A stretch of 64,000 nucleotides of DNA from Saccharina japonica (taxonomy: Eukaryota; Sar; Phaeophyceae; Laminariales; Laminariaceae): NCBI GenBank assembly GCA_008828725.1, contig MEHQ01000484.1, positions 57,625 to 121,624 of the forward strand, in the 5' to 3' direction. This document shows positions 11,157 to 24,400 of this stretch, in pieces. A model generated the notes under the pieces. That model did not search any database. It had not been told where the DNA came from and saw nothing but the letters and a program-made list of their open reading frames with translations. The stretch's first letter is position 1, and every line of letters begins with the position of its first letter. Made by a program: the position numbers and the translations under genes.

Positions 11157-13756
11157 GAGTGAACAAGAGGGAGGAAGGGCGGGGACAGAACCTTCTTTTT
11201 TCTTTCTTGCCACAACGCAAGACCAAGATAATTCAAAACTATCACGTGAGTCTACAGCAGTGGTACTCATCAGAAGAGGGTGAGAGCGGGGGGGCGACAA
11301 GCCGATAAGGTGACAGGGCGAGGGAAAAAAAGAAAAAGAGACGGGAATGACGCAGAAAAGCAACATTTACGCAAAACACAGACGCGGAGAGAGAATGAAA
11401 CGAAACATATCGAACAACATCACCGATGCCCAGTTCATGATCTACGGTAGCTCTCGTCAGGTTCCTGATCTACAAGACCCACGTATCGTAACACATGCTT
11501 TCTCATGAGAGTCGCAAAACCTCCAAAATCTAGGTGACACAATTCCTGCACAGCACCTCATCACGGCAGGCTAAGGTATTTACATCATCTATCTGTAGAT
11601 GATCTATCTGTAAACGATCTATCTGTAGACGATATATCTGTAGATGATGTATCTGTAGACGATCTATCTGTAGATGATCTATCGTACACGCACCGTAGTG
11701 TCGTTGACCTCCACCGCTTCGAGGAGGTCGAAGTTTTCCCCCGACATGCGCACCATCTCCTCCGTCCGCACCATGCGCCGGATGGAAGCGTCGGTCGAGA
11801 GGTCGAGGGGCGTCCTCCCCTCGGAGTCGACCGCCTTAAGTCACCAAAAAAAAGGTGAGCAAAAACGAAAAACAAAAAACAAATGTGGGGGAAAACAACG
11901 CCGGAGAAAGGGCGAGAGAGAGACGAAGAGAGAAAGAGAGAGAGCGGGCATGGCAAGCAGGCAGGCACGGACAACGACAGATAAACACCGCAAGAAAACA
12001 AAAGCGAAACGAACTTTAGTTGGGAAGGGGTACACCAAGGCATGTATACATACGTACACCGCTCTGAACGGAAACAAACGTAAGGATCATCAAAACGAAG
12101 AACAACAAAACGAGGGAGAGGGGGGGAGGAGGCGTAATTGCTGTTGCTGAGGAGACGATTGCTTTCCGCGCACACTCCAAACGTCCTAACTTGGAGTTAG
12201 AGTTACACCCCAAACGTCCTAATTTGGAGTTACACTCCAAAACGTCCTAATTTGGAGTTACACTCCAAACGCTCCCTTCACATATCGAACAGCAGCTCAT
12301 CGATGATACCCAAACCCAGAATGTACACTCGTACTTCTCAGAGCGAAGGTAGATTCCTGATCTGTCGAGATCTACTGTTGTCAGCAGCTTTTAAAGTCGC
12401 CGGGTGGAGAGCTGGATGTTCTGCACCTGAGCATATGATCTATCATACTGCTGTAGCACAAATTTTCCTGGGATAGACCTTGTCCTATGCACGACATACG
12501 ACTATATACATAGATTCTGCAAATGCAGAGCTTCTGCAAAACATTCACAAAAGCCAGACTTTTAGGATCTACTTCCTATTAATAAATGATCTTAACGAGA
12601 ATGTGGATGATCGTGGATGATCTTAACAAGATCTTAACAAGATCGTGGGCGATCTCAACAAGATCGTGGGATGTCCGGTGTTGTACAGTCATATTCTCTT
12701 TTGGATTCTTATAATTTTCAGTTCTGACCTAGAAACCAAATAAACCAAAATAAATCAGTCTTAAAAACACTTCTCGGAATGAGTCAACAGAGAGTCTCTC
12801 CGATCTCCCCGAGAGGAACCCAGACAAAAAAAAATCCGCCTTTTTCAGAAGAGGGGCAGTTCGTGTTTTGTTGTAATACGCCTATTTTTGGGCGTAAACC
12901 AGCTGGGATTGGAAACAAAAACAAAAAAAATCCAAAAATCGGATCGGAAAAAAGAAACAAAAACGATTCGCAAAATATACAAACGGCAAACGGCCAATTA
13001 TAAAAGCCCAGAGTTGCCGCCGCCGAGCGTAAAAGCTCCTGAGACGCTCATACACACATAAGCGCTGGAAAGTTAAAAAGCCGCACTATCATACTGCTGC
13101 GCAAGTACACACAGTCTTATACCAGCCGCCCGTGCACATGCACGTACAAAATAAGCATACTGGTCGTACTTGGTATGATACATACATGCACTCGATTATC
13201 TGCACAAAGCATATGCTCCGTTAAAACCGAGCAAGAATCAGCCACGAACTAGAAAGCGGACCAAGCCACGAAGCCACACACGCACAACAACAATGGAACG
13301 GCACTGCTCTCTCGTACGTATCATAGCTGAGCTGGTTCGTGAGGGTGACCGAATATACGTATATGTTGCGTATTGTATGCTTATATTCGTCTGTCACAAG
13401 ATAATTAACAAAAGCAAAAGCAAAAAAATAACAACAAACAAACAAAACAAAACAGACTACGTACATACAAAATTCGATACAAACCGGTCCCCGCCAATCA
13501 AAATCAATCCAGCAATCAATTAGCCAACCAATCAACTAATCAATCAATCAATCAATCAATCAATCAACCATTTAACCAACCAAACCAAACCAACCAAAAA
13601 CACTGTGATACTTGCAAAATCCGATACAAATCGATCCCCGCCAATCAAAATCAATCCAGCAATCAAGTAAGCCAACCAATTTCGAACAACCAACCAATCA
13701 ATCAATCAGCCAACCAACCAACCGATCAATCAGCCAGCTAACCAACCAACCAACCG

Positions 13757-13793
<37 letters not shown>

Positions 13794-16700
13794 CCAATCA
13801 ACCAACCAAACCAACCGAAAAACAGTCTACGTACGAAATTCGATACAAATCGGTCTCCGCCAATCAAAATCAATCCAGCAATCAATTAAGTCAACCAATC
13901 AACCAGCCAATCAATCAATCAACCAATACACCAAACCAACCACCCCAACCAATACAAGAAAAAGAAAAAAGAAAAACTCACCACCACGTCGACGTCGACG
14001 GAGAGCAGCAGCTGCACCACCTCCCTGTTGGCGTAGAAGCACGCCAAGTGGAGAGCGGTGTTTCCGTTTTCGTCCACGGCGCTCGTGTCCGCTCCGGCCC
14101 CCAGCAAGGTGTCCACCATGTCCGTGTAGCCTCTCTCAGCGCACAGCATAAGGGCGGTCGCCTGGAACTGGTCCCGAGCCTGGAAGAAAAAAAAAAAAAA
14201 AACATGAAAACATGAAAACATGAAAACAGAAAAAAACGGCAGAAAACACAAAAAAAAACCAACACGCGATGAACACAGAAGAAGCATGTGTTGAAAAAAA
14301 CGGAAGACAGCAAAAAGATACGACAGAAACACAAACCAACACGCGATGAAAACAGAAGAAGAAGCACGTGTTGAAAAAAACGAAAAGTGTACGTAGTGTA
14401 TATACCAGGTATACCATAATACCGGAAGAAAAAAAAGCAGGAAAAAAGATACGACAGAAACACAAACCAACACGCGATGAAAACAGAAGAAGCATGTGTT
14501 GGGGAAAACGGAACGTGTATATACCAGGTATATGTAATACCTGGTACAGGGTTGTACATATACAAAACCGACAACACGATGAAAAAAACACAAGAGAGGT
14601 GTTGAAGAAACGAATATACAACCAACATGAGGGTGGTGCTGATTTTGTGCGATCCCCACCCCTCCCTCGCTCGTCCAGCTGTTAAAAAAAAAACATGCGC
14701 GCCCATAAGCCCAAAAAAACTTATGCTGAGAGGATATCGCCCACATCGAAAAACGACAAAAAAAACGACGGCCATTAAATACTTATGATGATTCGTATAG
14801 TAGATGAATCCACAATATCACTACAAAACCGCTCACCTCCAAGTCGCCCCCCTGCGTAATGTACTCCGTGAGGGCGTCCATGTGCCCGTTGTAAGCGGCC
14901 GTGTGCAAGAGGATAGGCTCCCCCTTAGAGTTCGTCGGCACGGTCAAGGCCGAAGTGAGGTTTTTTCGCGCCTGGCCGCGCGCTCGCTTACGTAGCCTGT
15001 ACGATGAATGAATCCACCGCGAAAAAAAACACACACACACAAAATAGCGCATACCGCACATACAGCGCATACCGCACATACAGTATAATACAGCACATAC
15101 ACAAGATAAACATACGCATAGACGAAGGGGGAGTGGGATAAACACGGAACGTGAGCAGAAGGAGGAGAGGGGGGAGGGAGGAGAGGGGGGAAGAGAGGGA
15201 GAGGGAGGAAAGGGGGGAAGGAACGGGAAGGGGGGGAATAAAAATGTTTAGAAAAGCTGTTACGCAGGCGGCCAATAGCATCGTGAGCACCCAGCAGTAA
15301 ACGGGTCTATACGAAGTAAATATATATATCGTGGCAAGGATCATGTCGCCGCCCCGTGCATGTGTGCGTGCCGTACGACTGCTTGCACTGTAACTCGGGA
15401 GGAGACACCAATATGTGAGCATCACGTCGCGCCCATGCCGTACGACTGCCTTGCATTGCAACCATTGTCATCTCCCAATCGTCATTCTATATATATCGAC
15501 AACTTTCCCCCCAAGAGGGGACAATTAAAAATCAAGAGGCGAAACCTAAAACGCCTTTTCGCAAGTGTCAGGTCGACACAGCTACGCATGCAATTTTCGT
15601 GCGAATAGCGAAAAACCGGGCGGATGGGGGTGTACTTTATAGTTATGCATGACCGTAGTCGTATGACCTTAATTAAGGCCCTCGTATCCCTACAATGCCG
15701 GGACGGAACATGCCGGGTGGGGGAAACAAACGAAACAATTCAACGGGGGTACTGCACATACTCCGAAGTATATATATAGAGCAGGCGCGAAACGATCGTG
15801 AAATATATTTCAGAGCCACCCACGATAAATCTGCTCAAATGTGCACAACTTCGCACATCGGGCAGACAGATCATACAGATAATTTCCACCTGATCTAGAT
15901 CTTTCGGGCAGATGTATCCCTGGTCTGTATGATCTGTAAGATCTGTATGATCTAGCTCATGCTACCGGGTGGGGGCCGTTTAACCTGCATGATCTAGTGG
16001 CATCTTTCCTGGGTCCCCGTCAAGGCAGGTTAGGATCTAGATGACCTATCTGTAGATGATCTACAGAAAAGAGATGTGGACAATTTACAAGACACAGACG
16101 TACATACTTGGTAATTGGAAATACGAGTACACAGACACAAAACACAGAAAAACACATACTTCCCGAAGTATGTAACACGCTCAAAATCGAAATCTAAAAT
16201 CACTGCTTTTGCCAACTTTGAAAATACATGTAAGCTATACGAGTATAAGAGCCGAGAAACCCCAACACACAAACTGTTTGGTTCTGTGACAGCTTGACTC
16301 CAGGAAAATCTCCAAGCTCACAGCAGGCCCGTCTCGTCATCTCGACCGCGACGGAAACACCAGCAACAGCAGTTGTGATTGGACGACCGTTTGGCCGACG
16401 GTTCGAGCTGATTGGACGACGGTTTTGCCGACGGTTTCGGCCGAATGTCCGACCGTTTCGGTTGAGGGAAAGACACCATTTTCGTCGGCGGTGGCAACAG
16501 GAGCACACTATCGGTAAGCGAAAAACATGTTGAGGAGTGAAAAGAGGAAATTGAAGGGGGATACAGGAGAGAAAAAAAAATAAAAAAAAGTGTCAGGTTC
16601 CATTAGAGAGCGTGAAGCGAAAACACATGTAGAGGAATAGAAGACAAAAAATAAAGGGACTACTATATACGTACAGGAAAAAGAAAAAATTGTCAGTGTT

Positions 16701-19700
16701 TTTTTTTCGTTTCAGCGTTTCAGGACTTGCAAAGAAATGAACCTATGATATGATTAGTCTCCAAATATCTGGTGATGCACACCGCGGACAGATCATTCCC
16801 ACTTCCATGATGTATATATAAGCAGTAGGCCTTTCAGGGCAGATATATTCCTGATCTGTCTGATCTACAGTACGTAGTTCATGTTATATGTTATTGCCCG
16901 CGTGGGAGGATCTAGATGATCTATCTGTAGACCATCTATCTGTTTGACGTGTCAAGTAGTTCGTACCACAGATAGAACTACATACATCCCGCACAACGTA
17001 TCACAACGGCAGGCTAGGAATCTAGAGGATCTAGCATGATCAATCTGTAGATGCTTTATCTGTGAATTGACCTATTTCTGTAGATGATCTATCTGTAGAT
17101 GATCTATCTGTAGATGATCTATCTGTAGATGGTCTGTACAAGGGTGAACTACAGGCAGTAGTTATATAGCCCTCCAATAACACTACGACGTACCAGTTCC
17201 ACCTACTACTAATACGAGGGAACATAGTAATCAGAACCAAACATGGTAGGTAAACAGAAGGGGGCTAAGTGGGTTTTTGTGGTCCATCGTGGGTTCTGAT
17301 TACTCTTCTTACTACATCAGCCCACACTGTAAATAGTCCGCCCCCCTGAAATGCGGACGCTGTGCAAAAAAACGGGTTAAGGCACTGCTGTAAATACATA
17401 AATAGGGGGGTTGCTACTGTAACAATACCTCAAAACGGCCACTCGGAGCACGAAAAACAACGAAAAACGTGATGTATAATCGGAAAAAAGGGGTGATACA
17501 TATAACTCCACCCAAAGAACGAAAAAGGGAAAAAGGGAAAAAGGGAAAAACGTGACTCGTTCCCTTCTTCCTTTCCTTTCCTTTTCTTTCCGTGCTTGGT
17601 TCCTTCCTCCCGTTCCCTGCTTCTTACCGATCTCTTCGGAGCTTGCGCGCCACGGCTCCGATGTCGCCGGCCGTTGACGCCCCCTCATCGCTGTCGCCCC
17701 CCTGGTCGTCCCCGTCCATCAGGCCAGAGGCCGAAAAGAACGAGTTGTGGCGCTTACGTCCAGAGCCGGCACCCTGAAAAAAAAAAAAAAAAAGTAAAAA
17801 GAGGTGGAAGAAAAGAAAAAGGTGGAAAGGGGGGTTCTCAGTTGTTGCTTGCCTCAAGTCATTAGATCGTTGACCATGCATCCCTTTCGAGACGGAGCAA
17901 GATGGAGGGGGGGGGGGGGGGGGGTTAGTTATGAGGGATATTGTAGTCTAGCGGTATTTATCATTGCTGTGCTAGGAACTAGGAACTCGCCAGTTCGGGT
18001 CTCCCAGTAAAAGGCGGCGAGTGTGCCTAGTATTAATAGTAGAGCAACATGACCGCCTAATAGAGGGAAGCCGCCTTGTTCATTCCAGGTTATGAGTGCG
18101 ATTCCCCAGTCGCGCCAAGCCATTTTGACCGCCTTATAACGGGATACCGCCTTATTGGGGAACGCCTTATGGGGGGGGGGGGGGGGGGTCAGAAATATAT
18201 CATAGGGGGGGGGGCGTACTCATTTGTTGCTTGCCTTAGTCATTTGACCATTGACCACGCATCCCTTTCGAGACGGAGCATAGGGGGGGGGGGCCTACTG
18301 CTGTGCTTGAGAGACGGTAACCGCTCTTCGTGAAAGAGTGTGGGCCTCCTGCAAGCTACGTACGCAAGCTATAGCTAGGCTCGTTCGCGCTGAGATAATA
18401 CTCTACAAAACTACGTGTCGTCGCAAGAGATCTGTGACACATACCAGGGAACTATCGTACAACATACCACAGGCATACCTGGTATCTATGCGCATAATAC
18501 AGCCAGGAAAGTGTGTAATTATAGTCGGCTATGCGACGCCGCTAAGGGACACCACGTAGTTATATTATACACTTCCGAGTATCATAAAAAGGCTCAAGTA
18601 AAACACACACACACATACACACAGACAAGGTCGAGACAGAGGCACGCAAAAAACCCAACACGGCGGCGTTTCGTTGAAAAAGGGCGGCGGATAGCAGAGA
18701 AGGGCAAGTGCAACGAGGAAGTTAAGTACACACTTGAGCACCATTCACACAAAATCGAAAAAGGACCGAACTGAACCTACTATTTATATATCGAAAACAG
18801 GAGCACAGGTGGAGGATTCGAAGTCTATATGGTGAACCGAGAGAGGGAGGCACACATTCCGGTATATAGCCGATGCCAGAAAGAGGGAGTGGCATTACGG
18901 AGTATATATATACTATTAAATACTGGTACGTACGATGGCGAAAAAAAAAATACACCGGTAGGAGCAGGCATACATAAGCTGATAAAAACTGTTGTATATA
19001 TAATACCAGGTACTTTTTGTCTCTATAAAGAAAAGGACAACTGCAGTTCGTACGAGTAGCAGTACGTAGTTGGGGTATACACTTTCAATCGAGACGGTCC
19101 TCCGGACTAAGGTATATATAAAATTATATATACAAGCTCTGCGTGAAGAAAAAGACGAGAAAAATAAAATGAAATAAAATGAAAAGGAGAAAACCTATCG
19201 TAGTATATATGGAGAACAAAACAAAAAAATGCAGACCAGACGAATAAAAAAGACAAATCTGTTGCAAACAAAATGAATATGGAGAACAAAGCAAAAATGA
19301 TATTCGCGCTCGTGTCATGAGGCCAGAGTCCGAGTAATCGTGGGCACCAGGTTTTCACCTATTTTCAGGTCTCGACTGGAGTCTACGGGGGGGGGAAATG
19401 ACGAAATGACAGCAACAGTTATGGCAGGACAAAAACTCAGAATACAGAATACCCCAGGATAGAAGGAGAAGGGGAAACAAGTTGTGAGTGGTCTAATACC
19501 CCTAGATAAAATAAACAGAGTGGAAAAAAATATAGATCACAGAAATGAAAACAAACAAACAATACCCCAGACAGACAGACAGAAAGACAGACAAAACAGA
19601 ATGAAGGCGGTGACGGGAAAGGCTTGAAATGAGGAACCAAAGAAATGTAGGAAAGAAGAAACGGGCAGACACAGCAGCAGAAGCAGCAGCAGCAGCAGCA

Positions 19701-21366
19701 GAAGCAGTCAGGTACCACCCGCCGCATCCACCACCCACCCAGGGGAAACGAAAGAATGTCGACAAAAAACACGACGAAAATAAACCGGAAAAAATGAAAA
19801 GACAAAAAAAACAGAGACAGAAACAGAAAGCGCCCCATATGAAAAAAAAGCTGAAAGTTCGCAGAACTCCTTTGTTCCCATCACAAAACGTGAGCATCTT
19901 TTTGGGCATCGCACTCAAGAACCGCCACCGCAAACGCTTTTGCGGTAGGGGGGGGGCGGGTCGCTATCATCCCCGTGAGGGGATACGTAAAAAAGGGGAG
20001 GTTTCCAACATATGTATGGAGGCGTTTCGATTTATGTGAAGATGGTACCAACACCTTTAGGAACCGCACTTTTCCCTACTACTGTTGTGTAGGACCCAAT
20101 AGGAATGCGAACCGTTCGCGAACCGGGATTGGGATCGGTCTGCGGTACAATCGTTGTCTCCGGTTATAAACGATCCTCCTATCATACCCCCCGAGAGAAT
20201 GAAAGGCGTTCTTGAGGACGGACAGGTCCACCAAAGAACTGGTAAAAAAAATTGTGATATACGAGGGCAATCCAAATAAAACCAAACATGAGGCGGTGGG
20301 TGACGGGCCTGCTGTGGAGCAACACTGACACAAATGACACTGCTTGCTGCTGCTGCTGCTGCGACGGATGATACATACATGTATAAATATGTGTACGAAT
20401 ACGTATGAAAAATATCTATACAAGGTTCCCCAACGGTTCCCCTCCCCTCCGGGAAGTGCCTATTAATAGGGGAGTGGCGCAATATACAAAATGTAACTGC
20501 TTGAATGCTGCCGAAAAATGGCCGCGGCCAACTCCAATAAAATTCATAGGAAATGCCTACCAGGTATATATTATTAATAATAGTACTCGTACGATTAATA
20601 ATTATACGGTATTATACATGTATGCCTGTTATGTACAGCAGTACCTCAGCAGTATTATTATAGGCATGAGGCTAAACCAGATTATTAGCAGACTACGTTA
20701 TGTACAGAGCGACTAACAATGAAAAATAACGAGAATGCGCAAGCGTGTATCATATGCCAACGGAAACTTGGGTTAGGATAACTGGGGGGCAATTTTTTTT
20801 TTTTTTTTTTTGGTTACAATTAATAGGGTAATCGTATCATATGTAATAATATGCGACGGAGACTTTTAGGGTTAGAAACTGCTGTAACAGACGCCGAACA
20901 GACTAAAACAGATGAGACAGACAGAAGACACATCTACCAAAGGTACCAGCCAGGTTATTATACAAGACAGCAAAAGAGAAGACAGACAACAGACAACAGA
21001 AGACAGACAGGCAGAAAATCTTAGACCCGATACGTCGTAAATACAAAAGACCGGACACACAGACGCCCGCGGGCCAATTACAGCCGTTGATAGTATTGTA
21101 ACTCAACCGAGTCGACTCTCAAATCAACCCCAAGAATTAGTTCTTCCGAATTAAAAAGGGACGTGTGACGTGACTCGACTACGAGGTCTATACTAATATC
21201 AATACTGTAGTGACTCGTGACACCCATCGCAAACTGCAGACGCCCAGCAAAACAAAAAAACGTTAACGAGCTCAGGAAAGGAGGCAATGAGCCAATACAA
21301 ACGGGCGGGGTCGGGGGGGGAAGTTGACCCACAGCAGCTGCCAATGCCAATGCCAGTGCTCGCGGG

Positions 21367-21406
<40 letters not shown>

Positions 21407-24400
21407 CAAGCGCTGTCGACCTTGAAAAAGGGAAAGCAAAGCTTTGGCCGCCGACGTATAATATACCAGGTATATTATAAAAAACTCAAAAAACAACAGC
21501 TGTGAGATCAAGGATTTCGTCGAAACTCATATTTGCTACTCGTAGCTGTGATACTTCGATCGCGCGTACTTACGGGTTTTTGTATGTCCTCATTCATGCA
21601 GGTTGTACTACCTCCCGTATGAGGGGGGCACAACATATGACGCAATATCAACTTCAAACCTTGCTTTTATATTTACCCCCCTCGATCTCTACGTACATCG
21701 TACGTAAATAATATTAAAAAAATTGTAACCCCTGACCGGCATTATTGTTCCACAAGCCGACATAAGGTAAAATTGTAAGATCATCTACGGCCGGTACGAT
21801 TGATACAAAACAAAAAAACACGGGGCAAACCCCCACAAAGACACATTTTTTTTAAAAACGATCTTATGCACATTCATCTGGTCTCTCATTCCTCTCACGT
21901 CTGTCTTGTCTTGATTCAAACTCCGACAAAAAGAGGCAAAAAAACAATAGGGAAAACAAACAAAAAAGGGAAAGAAAAAGCATAGAACAAGCAGAGAACG
22001 CAGCAAGCAGCAGCAGCAGCCGCAGCAGCAAACATGAAATAAAAATCCAAACGAAAAGAAACGAAAAAAGCAAACAAACAAACAAACGAAAAAATCCCCT
22101 CCCCCCCCCCCCCCCCTCCCCTCCCGCCGACTTACCTGGTCCTTGTTGATGGTTCGCGACGACGACATGTTCGACATCTGCCTGCGTCGAGACGGTCGTC
22201 GCTTCGCCCCTCCCGTCCCCCCTTCCCCGTCGCTGAGCTCGTCGGCCGGCGGCGCAGCCGCCGCCTCCATCTTGCTGCAAACCTCCATCAGGCGGTCCGT
22301 CAAAATCTCGGCCATCATGCCACCGTCGTCCTCCGAAACGGAAGTGTCCTGTTCGGACGTCGACGAGTTGTCGAGCCCTGAGTGGACGCTGGCCGCGTCG
22401 ACGATCGCCATGTAGCGCGGCGGCGGCGGCGGCGGCAGCGGCGACGCCGGCTGGTACGCCGTGTGCTGGTTGTCCGTTGGCGTCGGGCCCATCCCCAGCC
22501 CCCGCGCGTGCGGGGTGGCCATGTTGGCGAGCTTCTCCGCCATCGTCAGCGCCGCCACCTCGTGCATCATCTCCTCCTCGTCGTCATCCACCACAACCTC
22601 CTCCTCCTCCTCCTCCGCCACCACCACCTCCACCCGTTCCAGTACCGCCTCCACTTGCAACTCCTCCTCCTCCTTCTTCTCCTCCTCGTCCTCCTCTTCC
22701 AGGTCGGAAGGGGAGTACCAATCCATCTCGGACTGCACGCTCTCCGCCCGCTCCTCCTCCTCCTCCTCCTCGTGATCGATCCCCCCCACCCCCGTCCCCA
22801 CAGCCACCTCCTCCTCCTTCTTCTCCTCCCTCTCTTCGTCCCCGGGCGCGGGGGTACCCCTCGCGAGCCGCAGCGCGGCGAGCTCGGCACGGTGCTCCGC
22901 GCCGAATCCGGAAAATTTCCGCCCAGCCGACCCCGAGGCAGTGTCCTTGCTGCCCTTGCTGGCCCCTGAAACAATAAAACCCACGTCTCTCTCGGAGGAC
23001 TTAGACCCCACGCCGGGAGCTAACCCGACGTCCCTCTCGGCGGGCTTCGAGGTGGAGACGGCCAGCGGTGCCATGGCCGCGAAGCCGTCCGCGTCGTTCC
23101 CTCCCGAGGCCACTCTCAAGTGCTGTCGGGAAGGAGACGACGACGCCGAAAACGTCGACGCTGCCGCGGCTGGGCTCGACTTCGTCGAGTGGCTCGTATC
23201 TCGGAGAGGCGACACCCTGGGCGGTGCTGTGGCCCTCCACAGCTGGTCCGACGCCGGCGCGAAAGCGCTCGCCGAGTCCGAGGTCACGGAGTCAAACATC
23301 TCCGCTCTCGCCCCTCGCCCGCCTCCTGACGAGCGTGAAGACGGACCGTGACCGGGGTACGCCGGGGGATCGGATGGCTCGACGCTCCTGCTGCCCATCC
23401 TGCTGCTGCTCCCCACGTCGAACCCCAGCGACGGTGACTGCCCCCTCGACCCGAGGCTACCCCCTTCTCGCCCTCGCAGGCTCTCCGTTGCCGCCGTCGC
23501 AGCTGGCTGGAAGTCCGCCGGGGGGTGGGAGGAGCCCGAGCTGTGACGCGCCCGGGTAGCGGCAGCCGCCGGCGACAACGCGAGCTCGACCTGGTCCTTG
23601 CCGAGGTCGGCGGACCCCTTCCCCCCGCCCCAGTACTTGAGGCGCTGGATGAACGAGCTCGAGGCGGGGTTCACCACCTTGATGGAGCCCCCGCTGCCGA
23701 ACGAGCCCGTCTTGGTTCGGATGCCTAACCCCCGGCGGGCGCTGCCACCCTCACCCGTGGCTCGGCGGGTCGAGCCCAGCGTAGACAGCGGGGTCGGGTG
23801 ATCGGAGGGCAGGTCCATGGTCGACCCGAACACGGACAGGGGAGTGGGGTGCGCGGAGGGCAGGTCAGCCTCGTCGTCTTCCTCGTCACCCTCGGCCCGC
23901 CCCTCCACCGCCAGCTGAACCGCCCGGAAACCCCGCCCCCCTTGGCCGAGGCGTCGCGGCTGCGCCGCGGCGGCAGACCCCACCCCCTCCTCCCCCAGCT
24001 CGAGGTCGTCGACCTCTGCCCCACCGCTGTTGCTCCACGGATCGTGGTGGTGGTGGTGTTCGCGACCGACAACAATGTTGCCCTCGGCGGCAGACATCGC
24101 CGCCGCCGTCGCCGCCGCCGCCGAAGCAGCAGCTGCAGCCCCCCTGGACGCGCCCTCCCGGCGGCCACCGCTGCGGCCGCCGCTGCCGCCCACACCACCA
24201 GCCGCTGCGGCTTCATCGGCGGACGAGATATCGGACAGGGGCGTCCGAGGGGACGGGGAACCCGCCCCGGAGCTGTGCGCCGTGCCCAGAGATCGGGGGG
24301 AGCCCGACATCATCGACAGCAGGGAGGTGGACCCGGACTTCGTGCCCAGGCTGTCGCTGCTCCTGGCCTTGCCGGCTTCGGCCGAGCCCGACCCGCCCGG

